Shown: positions 1-5,246 of the stretch, in pieces
Layout of the letters: each line of letters begins with the position of its first letter
Numbering within the stretch: position 1 is the stretch's first letter
Assembly: GCA_016185865.1 (NCBI GenBank)
Contig: JACPMU010000074.1
Location: forward strand, 1 to 7,411
Direction: 5' to 3'
Length of the DNA: 7,411 nucleotides
Source of the DNA: Candidatus Woesearchaeota archaeon
GTDB lineage: Archaea > Nanobdellota > Nanobdellia > Woesearchaeales > GW2011-AR4
Position numbers and translations under genes: made by a program
Notes under the pieces: generated by a model
The model's input: the letters and a program-made list of their open reading frames with translations, nothing else
Told to the model about the DNA's origin: nothing
Database searches by the model: none

Positions 1-977
1 AATATTGTAAAAAAAATATAAAAAACCCAAAAATAAAATTCAGGCAATCAAATTTATTCCAAAATATAAAGGGAAAGTTTGATTCTATTATTTTTAATCC
101 GCCGTACCTGCCCCAGGAATTGCAGCTGAAGGACCTTACAATTGAAGCAGGAAAAAAAGGATACGAGGTCATTGAAAGTTTTTTGAATAATATTAATGAT
201 TTTTTAAATCCCGAAGGAACTGTATTAATGGTTTTTTCTTCATTGACCAAAAAGGAAAAAATTGAAGAGTTTATTAAAATCAATTTATTGGAGTTTCAGG
301 AACTGGAAAAGCAGCACATCTTCTTTGAGGATATTTATGCTTATTTATTGGGAAAAAACGAATTTTTGAAAAAACTGGAGAACAAAAAGATAACAAATGT
401 AAAATACCTAGCAAAAGGGCACCGCGGACTGCTGTACACAGGATTATACACAAACAAAAAAATAGCCGTAAAAACAAAAAATCCCAAAAGCGAGGCATTC
501 GGAAGAATAGAAAACGAGGCAAAATGGCTGAAAAAGCTGAATAAATACAGCATAGGGCCAAAATTAATATTTTTTGACAAGTATTACTTTATATATGAAT
601 ACATTGAAGGAGATTTTATCATAGATTACGCAAAAAAATCAGATAAAAACAACATTAAAAAAATAATAAAAAAAATATTCAGTCAATTATTCATTCTGGA
701 CAGGCTGAAAATCGACAAGGAGGAAATGCACCATCCTTTAAAGCATATAATAATCAGCCATAATAAGCCTTTTCTGATAGACTTTGAAAGAACGCATTAT
801 TCGCAAAACCCGAAAAACGTCACCCAATTCTGCCAGTTCCTGGCAAGCGGGCACTTGAATAAAATATTATCAGATAAAAGGATAAAAATCAACAGAAACA
901 AAATAATAAAATTGGCAAAGGTTTATAAAAATAGCAGAAACAATGCAAACCTAAAGAAAATAATTGGGCAAATATGA
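1..977 (+). CDS. HemK/PrmC-like methyltransferase fused to COG2112-type kinase-like domain (5' end outside window)
   Basis: The reading frame is open to the left edge (first whole codon at base 3), so the true start lies outside; the TTG at 120 is not the start. The first part ends a class I SAM-dependent methyltransferase fold: FDSIIFNPPYLP (bases 78-113) carries the NPPY motif of HemK/PrmC-type glutamine or N6-adenine methyltransferases, followed by a strand reading GTVLMVFSSLT. From about base 390 a kinase-like domain begins: a glycine-containing loop (KGHRG), the ATP-binding lysine in AVK (bases 465-473), a hinge-like YEYIEGD, then EEMHHPLKHI and LIDFERTH (about 777-800), typical of the COG2112 predicted Ser/Thr kinases related to RIO/Bud32. 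The usual HRD/HGD catalytic Asp is not evident, while the metal-binding Asp of IDFER is kept. The methyltransferase may act on release factor or another translation protein; that is inference. The stop overlaps the next start by four bases, so the two genes are probably cotranslated. Confidence 0.85.
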   Translation, partial: YCKKNIKNPKIKFRQSNLFQNIKGKFDSIIFNPPYLPQELQLKDLTIEAGKKGYEVIESFLNNINDFLNPEGTVLMVFSSLTKKEKIEEFIKINLLEFQELEKQHIFFEDIYAYLLGKNEFLKKLENKKITNVKYLAKGHRGLLYTGLYTNKKIAVKTKNPKSEAFGRIENEAKWLKKLNKYSIGPKLIFFDKYYFIYEYIEGDFIIDYAKKSDKNNIKKIIKKIFSQLFILDRLKIDKEEMHHPLKHIIISHNKPFLIDFERTHYSQNPKNVTQFCQFLASGHLNKILSDKRIKINRNKIIKLAKVYKNSRNNANLKKIIGQI

Positions 978-1954
978 AAATAAGAAAAAATCACCTGTAT
1001 TTTGGGATAATTGCTGCAGCTGTTTTGATTGCCGTATTTTTATATTATAAAAATTCAAAAGAAAGCCAAACAACAGAAAATAATGCAATAAAAGAATCCA
1101 GCAATCCATGGCAGGTTGACGCAAACGGCTACCTTTCCTATCCTTTGGACAGGGGAGATGTGCTCTTCAACAGGCAGAATTACGATGAAACTAATAACCT
1201 TACAATAAGCAAAATAATATACCAAAGCAGAAACGGCAACATATATGGATTGCTGGTGCTGCCAAAATTCGCAGCAGAGCTGCTGCCGGGCGTTGTTCTG
1301 CTTCCTGGCGCAGGGGTTTCAAAAGAAAGTGAATTAAAGCTTGCAAAAGAGATTGCAGAGCTTAATGCAGCTGTTTTGGTCATTGACCAAAGGGGAACAG
1401 GCGAAACAGCTGGAATATTGCCAAAAATTGAAGATGATTATGCGGCTTTCTTAAGCGGCCAGGAGCCTTACCAGCATCTCATGGTTTATGACGCATTAAG
1501 AGCTTATGACTTGCTGTACAGCGCCCCGTTTGTTGATCCTGAAAGGATAATCATCGCAGGAGAGAGCCTTGGAGGAAGAATAGCTGTAATTGCCGCTGCC
1601 ATTGACAGGAACATCAAGGGAGTATTGGTAATAAGCTCGTCAGGGCTTGATTTTGGGGAAGCAAATGACACCAAAGTAAACGCATTTTTGCAGTCAATCG
1701 ATTCAGACCATTACATTGCTCAAATAACACCAAGAAAAATAGTCATGATGCACAATTACAACGATGCAATAATACCCTTGTCAAGCGCAATAAGCACATA
1801 TCAAAAGGCGCAGCAGCCAAAGCATTTTGTTTTGGTTAATGACACATCATGCAACCATGGCTACTGCGACAGCATGCACGATGGAATGATTGAGAGTCTG
1901 GACTATCTTGTTGGAATAAGGTCAAAGACTTTGGCCAGTGTGCCTGTAAGATGA
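974..1954 (+). CDS. Membrane-anchored alpha/beta hydrolase (dienelactone hydrolase/esterase-like)
   Basis: This 326-residue protein begins with a basic tip and one hydrophobic helix (about residues 8-25), so it is probably anchored with the catalytic domain outside the cell; a polar Ser/Thr/Asn-rich linker follows. The hydrolase core shows the oxyanion strand LLPGVVLLPGAG (103-114), a DQRGTGET turn (138-145), the nucleophile elbow AGESLGG (195-201, Ser198), a candidate acid Asp264 in NYNDAIIP, and a candidate His295 in CNHGYCDS. This order fits serine hydrolases of the dienelactone hydrolase/acylaminoacyl peptidase type. The substrate cannot be told. Cys293 and Cys298 could form a disulfide, in keeping with an exported domain. 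The ATG at 974 lies inside the stop of the upstream gene (ATGA), which indicates one operon and translational coupling, and no promoter is seen at the junction. It ends 45 bases before a convergent gene. Confidence 0.87.
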   Translation: MKIRKNHLYFGIIAAAVLIAVFLYYKNSKESQTTENNAIKESSNPWQVDANGYLSYPLDRGDVLFNRQNYDETNNLTISKIIYQSRNGNIYGLLVLPKFAAELLPGVVLLPGAGVSKESELKLAKEIAELNAAVLVIDQRGTGETAGILPKIEDDYAAFLSGQEPYQHLMVYDALRAYDLLYSAPFVDPERIIIAGESLGGRIAVIAAAIDRNIKGVLVISSSGLDFGEANDTKVNAFLQSIDSDHYIAQITPRKIVMMHNYNDAIIPLSSAISTYQKAQQPKHFVLVNDTSCNHGYCDSMHDGMIESLDYLVGIRSKTLASVPVR

Positions 1955-1999
1955 GCAAAAAGCAACTCTGGCTGAATCTCAGGTGATAGAATAAGTTGT

Positions 2000-2643
2000 C
2001 TATTGCGGGTGATTTGCCATAGATTTCAAGATTATCTCTTTTGTTATAATTTGATATTTAGAGCAAGTTTGGATTAATTCGCTTGTCTTTGGTGTTGGAA
2101 AACAGCAGTAAATTACTTCTTTGTTTAATCCTTTTACGATATATCTTATTGCTGGACAAAAATCAGCATCACCACTAAACAACAATGCAGTGTCATATTT
2201 TTTTGTTAATGCGTCTATAATCATATAAATTGCCAACTGAACATCTACACCCTTTTCCCAACTTTTATAACAATCCATAATCTGTATTTGCTTTTTGCAT
2301 TGGGGGCAAATTATATGTTCTGCTTTTTGGTGTTTACAACTAACACAATTGATATCTATTTTTTTAAGTCCTCTTTTTACTAATTTTCCAAGATGTAACT
2401 CTAAAAAAGGAGTTTGTCTTAAATTCTTAAAAAATTTTGATTGGTCTGCGTATGCCTGTGGGTCTTCTTGTTGGTTTACTGGACAATTAAAATATCTTAT
2501 TTTTACCAATGTTCTTTTGACAAATCAAGCATATTATTACATAAATCATTAAATTTTATACTCGTTATACCATAGTTATTTTTAGAATTATGATAAAAAT
2601 TACTACCATCAAAATATGCAAAGACTTTCTTTTTTTCAACCAT
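2000..2643 (-). pseudogene. NYN-domain (PIN-like) nuclease with zinc ribbon, split by a -1 frameshift
   Basis: Read from an ATG at 2643, the first 46 codons give VFAYFDGSNFYHNSK, the first strand and catalytic Asp of the NYN/LabA (DUF88) family, then hit TAA at 2503-2505. The rest continues in another frame, open from about 2524 to TAG at 2000: KIRYFNCPVN, a CxxC-x9-CxxC zinc ribbon, WEKGVDVQLA (second Asp), LLFSGDADFCPA (third acidic cluster) and a tail strand EVIYCCF. Both parts together make one ordinary NYN protein of about 210 residues. The shift must lie between 2505 and 2524, most simply one A lost from the AAAA run at 2515-2518. NYN proteins are metal-dependent RNases related to PIN domains, often linked with RNA turnover or defence. 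The 169-residue TTG-started part (2000-2509) lacks the first catalytic Asp and is unlikely to be active alone. Sequencing error, true decay, or recoding are all possible. Confidence 0.85.
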
Positions 2644-2670
2644 TTAATAACCCTATTTTACGAGAATTAA

Positions 2671-2688
2671 TAAAAACCTTTCGTTACG
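2671..2688 (-). promoter_or_regulatory. Probable promoter of the NYN gene (BRE + TATA)
   Basis: On the minus strand the string ACGAAAGGTTTTTATTA combines a BRE-like CGAAAGG with an AT-rich TATA-like element. Transcription would start near 2650, a few bases before the ATG at 2643, the usual archaeal geometry with a very short leader. A second, better TATA (minus-strand ATTTATAAAC at 2747-2757, with CCAAAAG upstream) also points this way and would give a leader of about 80 bases containing the hairpin at 2677-2715. Confidence 0.5.
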
Positions 2689-2715
2689 ATGCCGTTCAGA
2701 CATAGTAACAAAAGG
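2677..2715. repeat. Imperfect inverted repeat upstream of the NYN gene
   Basis: CCTTTCGTTAC (2677-2687) and GTAACAAAAGG (2705-2715) are inverted copies matching at 10 of 11 positions around a 17-base centre. The left arm contains the BRE of the NYN promoter. It could be an operator, an RNA hairpin in a transcript from the upstream TATA, or the end of a lost mobile element; the sequence does not decide between these. Confidence 0.5.
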
Positions 2716-2740
2716 GAGATAATTATGGGTATAATTATAA

Positions 2741-2884
2741 AGTCGTGTTTATAAATCTTTTGGTAACATTAGGCATATTAACATATATACTGTAGAATAT
2801 AGAATGACACCAGCACAAGCTTGTGGAATTGATGTTTTGGATAGGAATAGGTGGCTTTCGTTGTTGAAATTGAGTTTAAAGTAA
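2741..2884 (+). pseudogene. Probable C-terminal remnant of an insertion-sequence transposase
   Basis: A frame open from 2741 to TAA at 2882-2884 ends with MTPAQACGIDVLDRNRWLSL and a short LLKLSLK tail. The T-P-A-(Q/E)-A-C-G-I phrase followed by RN(R/K)W-L is the kind of ending I associate with archaeal DDE transposases, where it follows an RPH(M/T) motif. Here the preceding residues (HINIYTVEYR) look like a decayed version of such an ending. There is no start, catalytic core or clear terminal repeat, so this would be a dead fragment. The assignment rests on recognition of a short tail and is moderate only. Confidence 0.45.
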
Positions 2885-2889
2885 AAAAG

Positions 2890-2907
2890 CTTATAAATAA
2901 TTATAAG
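2890..2907. promoter_or_regulatory. TATA box embedded in a perfect palindrome, promoter of the 2922 gene
   Basis: CTTATAA (2890-2896) and TTATAAG (2901-2907) are perfect 7-base inverted arms around ATAA. The left half is also the TATA element, centred about 28 bases before the ATG at 2922, giving a leaderless transcript. A DNA-binding protein on this palindrome would cover the TATA box. Autoregulation by the winged-helix product just downstream is a natural guess but unproven. Confidence 0.6.
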
Positions 2908-2921
2908 ATAGTTAGAACAAA

Positions 2922-3287
2922 ATGAGCAGAGCATCAGAGCTATCAAAAAAGATAGCAGAGTTTAGAAAGCAACATACCATTAATTACATTGGTTGGGAAA
3001 ATAAACTATTGTTGTTATTCCATCAATTAGAAGGTATGCCTACCTTAAAACAAATTTATGATTTAATAGAAAACCACCAAGATACGTTTCAATTAAAACC
3101 AGAACATTTTAAATCTCAATATGGAGTACCTGCTTATAAAAATCAAGTAAGAAGTCATATTGCTAATTTGGTTCAATCTGGTCATTTGAAATGGGTAGAT
3201 AATGGGCAATATAGAATAACAGAAAAAGGTATAAAATGTGTAAATGAGTTTAGAAAATTATCACCCGAATTAGACAAGAAAAAATAA
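2922..3287 (+). CDS. Small winged-helix DNA-binding protein
   Basis: The 121-residue product is charged at its start (residues 1-17), then helical, with a likely winged-helix fold at about 38-102: MPTLKQIYDLIE, then the helix YKNQVRSHIANLVQSGHLK, and the wing WVDNGQYRITEKG. The ending 'short loop - G-x-Y-R-I-T-x-K-G' resembles the Mrr N-terminal-type winged helix, here without any nuclease domain. It has no signal or membrane segment. The ATG at 2922 was chosen because it lies about 28 bases after a strong TATA element, fitting a leaderless mRNA; no Shine-Dalgarno site is seen. It follows a transposase remnant and a broken NYN gene, so it may belong to accessory DNA. Function is probably transcriptional regulation; the target is unknown apart from the palindrome on its own promoter. 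Confidence 0.65.
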   Translation: MSRASELSKKIAEFRKQHTINYIGWENKLLLLFHQLEGMPTLKQIYDLIENHQDTFQLKPEHFKSQYGVPAYKNQVRSHIANLVQSGHLKWVDNGQYRITEKGIKCVNEFRKLSPELDKKK

Positions 3288-3322
3288 CACCCGCAGATCA
3301 GACAGAGTTCAAAAAGCATACC

Positions 3323-3333
3323 TTTATATATAA
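3323..3333 (+). promoter_or_regulatory. TATA box for the zinc mini-protein gene
   Basis: TTTATATATAA is a strong archaeal TATA element. A start site about 25 bases downstream would fall near 3351-3353, leaving a leader of about 60 bases before the ATG at 3413. Confidence 0.6.
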
Positions 3334-3339
3334 CCTCTG

Positions 3340-3353
3340 CATACTTACGTATG
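3340..3353. promoter_or_regulatory. Inverted repeat CATAC-N4-GTATG at the predicted transcription start
   Basis: CATACTTACGTATG has perfect 5-base arms around TTAC. It lies just downstream of the TATA box and spans the expected start site, a usual place for archaeal repressors. A near twin, CATAGGATACTATG, occupies the same position at 6554-6567. Confidence 0.4.
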
Positions 3354-3355
3354 GT

Positions 3356-3388
3356 ACATCGAAAAGGCTATTTCTAGTATTTTCGTGT
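3356..3388 (+). promoter_or_regulatory. Leader hairpin before the zinc mini-protein gene
   Basis: In the leader, ACA-T-CGAAAA (3356-3365) can pair with TTTTCG-TGT (3380-3388), nine pairs with one bulged base and a 14-base loop. A competing pairing GTATT (3377-3381) with AATAC (3397-3401) would end just before the GAGGGA ribosome site. An 8-codon frame, ATG at 3351 to TAG at 3377, lies across the first hairpin. Alternative folding or uORF control is possible, but AT-rich DNA makes such pairings by chance. Confidence 0.3.
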
Positions 3389-3412
3389 AACTAATTAATA
3401 CGAGGGAAGAAC

Positions 3413-3556
3413 ATGCGTTATGGAAGTTTTGAGAACAGGTCCATGCACAAGATAAAGTGTTCTGACTGCGGAGCGGATGCAGAAGTGCCATTCGAGCCAA
3501 AGGAAGGAAGACCAGTCTACTGCAGAGACTGTTACAGCAAGAAGAGAAGGTACTAA
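3413..3556 (+). CDS. 47-residue CxxC-x17-CxxC zinc mini-protein
   Basis: The ATG at 3413 opens a 47-codon gene ending at TAA 3554-3556. The product has KCSDCGADAEVPFEP, then GRPVYCRDCYSKKRRY: two CxxC knuckles (Cys16/Cys19 and Cys37/Cys40) exactly 17 residues apart, matching the CxxC-x17-CxxC domain (TIGR04272 type) found in archaea and many small-genome bacteria. The P-F-x-P and P-V-Y-C-R-D-C phrases are hallmarks. It should bind one zinc; the basic tail KKRRY suggests nucleic-acid contact. The cellular role of this family is not known to me. A GAGGGA stretch at 3402-3407, six bases before the ATG, can serve as a ribosome site, unlike the leaderless neighbours. A U-rich terminator follows about 40 bases after the stop, so it is probably a single-gene transcript. 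It is easily missed by gene callers because of its size. Confidence 0.87.
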   Translation: MRYGSFENRSMHKIKCSDCGADAEVPFEPKEGRPVYCRDCYSKKRRY

Positions 3557-3592
3557 GATTTTAACAATCTTTAGATCACCAGTTTCTTAGAA

Positions 3593-3619
3593 TTTATTTT
3601 TCTTTTTTTTAATTTTAAT
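3593..3619 (+). terminator. U-rich archaeal terminator
   Basis: A long T-rich run (TTTATTTTTCTTTTTTTTAA and following bases) starts about 40 bases after the mini-protein stop. Archaeal polymerase stops at such U tracts without a hairpin. The rest of the 3557-3696 gap holds a TATA-like TTATATATAT near 3641-3650 that may serve the next gene. Confidence 0.65.
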
Positions 3620-3696
3620 TGTTTAGTTACTACATTACTAATTATATATATTTCTCATGAAAAGAACTAAATAGTACCTAATTAGACAATATATTA

Positions 3697-3975
3697 ATGA
3701 TTGACAAAACAACTCGCAATATCCTATCCATCGGAGGATTAATGTTAGTTCTCATATATTTTTTCTTGAAGGGTATAATTCTTGCCGCACTTATTATTGG
3801 GCTAGTACCAATGATTCTAATTTTCTGTACCCTTATGATTCTTAAATATGGCTTTAAAATTTCTAGGCTGAAAGAAAAGTCTACTGTCGATATTGTAATG
3901 CTTTCAATTGGATTAGGGGGGTCAACTGGTTTAATTCTTATAATTTTGGTTAAGCTATTTTACAAAGGAGTTTAG
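3697..3975 (+). CDS. Small membrane protein of unknown function
   Basis: The 92-residue product is mostly hydrophobic. A stretch at about residues 9-49 can form two closely packed membrane helices (ILSIGGLMLVLIYFFLKG, then IILAALIIGLVPMILIFCTL), followed by a basic loop (KYGFKISRLKEKS) and a third helix at about 66-88 with a glycine-rich start (IGLGGSTGLI). The basic loop should lie in the cytoplasm. I do not recognise a family. The ATG at 3697 is the first start in the frame, with a TATA-like element about 50 bases upstream and no ribosome site. It stops seven bases before the stop of the convergent dehydrogenase gene, so transcripts from the two strands may overlap. Base use is T-rich compared with the flanking metabolic genes. 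Confidence 0.5.
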   Translation: MIDKTTRNILSIGGLMLVLIYFFLKGIILAALIIGLVPMILIFCTLMILKYGFKISRLKEKSTVDIVMLSIGLGGSTGLILIILVKLFYKGV

Positions 3976-3982
3976 AATATGA

Positions 3983-5173
3983 TTATTTTTTATACGCAAT
4001 TCTGTAAACCATTCCGGCATTGTCATCTGAAACATACATTATTCCTTCTTTGTCAAAAATAATATCAACAGGCCTGCCTAAAACTTTGTTATTTTCAGTT
4101 AACCAGCCTGCTGCAAAGTCATGAACTTGCTTGGTTTTCATGTCAATTCTAACAACCTTGTAGCCTGTTGGTACTTTCCTGTTCCACGAGCCGTGATAAG
4201 CGACAAATAAATCCCCTTTGTATTCTTCAGGGAAATTATTCCCAAAATTGAATGCCAATCCTAAAGGAGCGGAATGTGCCTGCAGGTCTATAAAGCTTGG
4301 TTCTTCAAAAGGCTCCATGCAGGGATTCCTGATGTAAGTGTTCTTGTCAAAATCATCATCATGGATGTTTTTTCCGTAGCAGATTGGCCAGCCATAATTC
4401 TTGCCTTCCTTCACTATGTTGATTTCATCAGGCGGCAAGTCTTCTCCAAGCATGTCCCTTGAGTTTTCTGTTGCATACATTTCATTGGATTCAGGATGGA
4501 AAACAAAGCCGACAGCATTCCTTATGCCTTTTGCAAAGATTTTGCAGTCACCCCCATCAATGCCGCATTTCAAAATAGATGCTCTTCTTTCATCGCCTTC
4601 AATACAGACATTGCAGCTTGAGCCTATGCTGACAAACAACTCATTGTCTTTTATCCTTATTGTCCTTGTCCAATGGCCTCCTTCCGGCAAATCAGTTACA
4701 TGCTCAATCGTTGGCTTATCTGCTGTCAAGCCATCATTTAGCTTTACTTTTATCACGCTGCCCTCATTTGCAACATACATAAAATCATCAAGAAAAGCAA
4801 TCCCATGAGGCCTGTTTAACCCGTCAATTACTTTAATATTTTTATCTGCCTTTCCGTCATCATTGTTGTCAGGCAAAGCTATTATCGAGCCTGCGCTTGG
4901 GATGCTGACAAACAATGTATTTTTATGGAATTCCATAAACCTTACCCCTTTGTTTGGGCCTGGAAGATTAAAGCCTTTTCCCAAATCAGAGGCAAAAACA
5001 CCTACTTCAAAGTTAGCTGGAAGATTTATATTTTTTAGAATAAGATTTTCAGATTTTGCAGTTTGGTTGGTTTGGATTTTGGCTGCATCATTGCTGTTTG
5101 TATTGGCTGCATTGCACCCGATAACCATGATTATCAGTAAAAAAACCAAACTTTTTTGCCTTCCCATGCCCAT
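3983..5173 (-). CDS. PQQ-type sugar (sorbosone/aldose) dehydrogenase, lipoprotein
   Basis: The 396-residue product is a six-bladed beta-propeller of the glucose/sorbosone dehydrogenase family (COG2133), which oxidises sugars or other alcohols with PQQ on the outer face of the membrane. An N-terminal hydrophobic segment ends in a lipobox V-I-G-C (Cys20), followed by an Asn/Thr-rich linker, so the protein is probably lipid-anchored outside. Family marks are LPDNNDDGKAD (about 100-110, a calcium-type loop), LNRPHGIAF with a candidate active-site His123, GIRNAVGF (217-224), GKNYGWP (257-263), QAHSAPLG (298-305), AYHGSWNR (325-332) and GRPVDI (367-). Six cysteines remain after the lipobox, an even number suited to disulfides. 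ATG at 5173 or 5167 could start it. It diverges from lplA over 73 bases with its own TATA. No PQQ biosynthesis gene is in view, so the cofactor may be taken up, or the fold may serve another use. Confidence 0.9.
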   Translation of the reverse strand: MGMGRQKSLVFLLIIMVIGCNAANTNSNDAAKIQTNQTAKSENLILKNINLPANFEVGVFASDLGKGFNLPGPNKGVRFMEFHKNTLFVSIPSAGSIIALPDNNDDGKADKNIKVIDGLNRPHGIAFLDDFMYVANEGSVIKVKLNDGLTADKPTIEHVTDLPEGGHWTRTIRIKDNELFVSIGSSCNVCIEGDERRASILKCGIDGGDCKIFAKGIRNAVGFVFHPESNEMYATENSRDMLGEDLPPDEINIVKEGKNYGWPICYGKNIHDDDFDKNTYIRNPCMEPFEEPSFIDLQAHSAPLGLAFNFGNNFPEEYKGDLFVAYHGSWNRKVPTGYKVVRIDMKTKQVHDFAAGWLTENNKVLGRPVDIIFDKEGIMYVSDDNAGMVYRIAYKK

Positions 5174-5187
5174 CAGGCAATTATTGA

Positions 5188-5205
5188 TTTATTTAAATAT
5201 ATTGA
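5188..5205 (-). promoter_or_regulatory. TATA region of the dehydrogenase gene
   Basis: On the minus strand CAATATATTTAAATAAAT contains TTTAAATA centred about 22 bases before the ATG at 5173, giving a leaderless or near-leaderless transcript. It is back to back with the lplA promoter. Confidence 0.5.
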
Positions 5206-5212
5206 AACAAAA

Positions 5213-5223
5213 ACCTTTAAATA
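5213..5223 (+). promoter_or_regulatory. TATA box of lplA
   Basis: AAACCTTTAAATAC holds a TTTAAATA element centred about 28 bases before the ATG at 5247. This promoter is the main reason to start the ligase at 5247 and not farther upstream. Confidence 0.6.
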
Positions 5224-5246
5224 CAAATTTTCTATTTCTGTTTATT

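Noticed and set aside
120..122. TTG as start of the methyltransferase-kinase gene
   Set aside because: The frame continues upstream through the NPPY motif to the window edge, so this codon is internal.
280..580. Minus-strand open frames opposite the kinase domain
   Set aside because: They are Phe/Leu-rich antisense shadows of Lys/Glu-rich coding sequence, with no promoter or motif.
2510..2525. Programmed -1 frameshifting of the NYN gene
   Set aside because: A single AAA can slip, but there is no full X-XXY-YYZ heptamer and no obvious downstream structure; a lost base or sequencing error is simpler.
2295..2552. Plus-strand open frame across the NYN gene
   Set aside because: It is antisense to the conserved NYN motifs and zinc ribbon.
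2653..2703. 16-codon minus-strand frame (MSERHRNERF...) upstream of NYN
   Set aside because: It is very short, has no ribosome site, and overlaps the probable promoter and inverted repeat.
4274..4808. Plus-strand open frames inside the dehydrogenase gene
   Set aside because: They run antisense to a clear conserved gene and show no recognisable domain.
4863..5246. N-terminal extension of the lipoate ligase frame
   Set aside because: It lies opposite the dehydrogenase gene, has no family similarity, and a TATA box and the standard MKWRLIEQ start place the real start at 5247.
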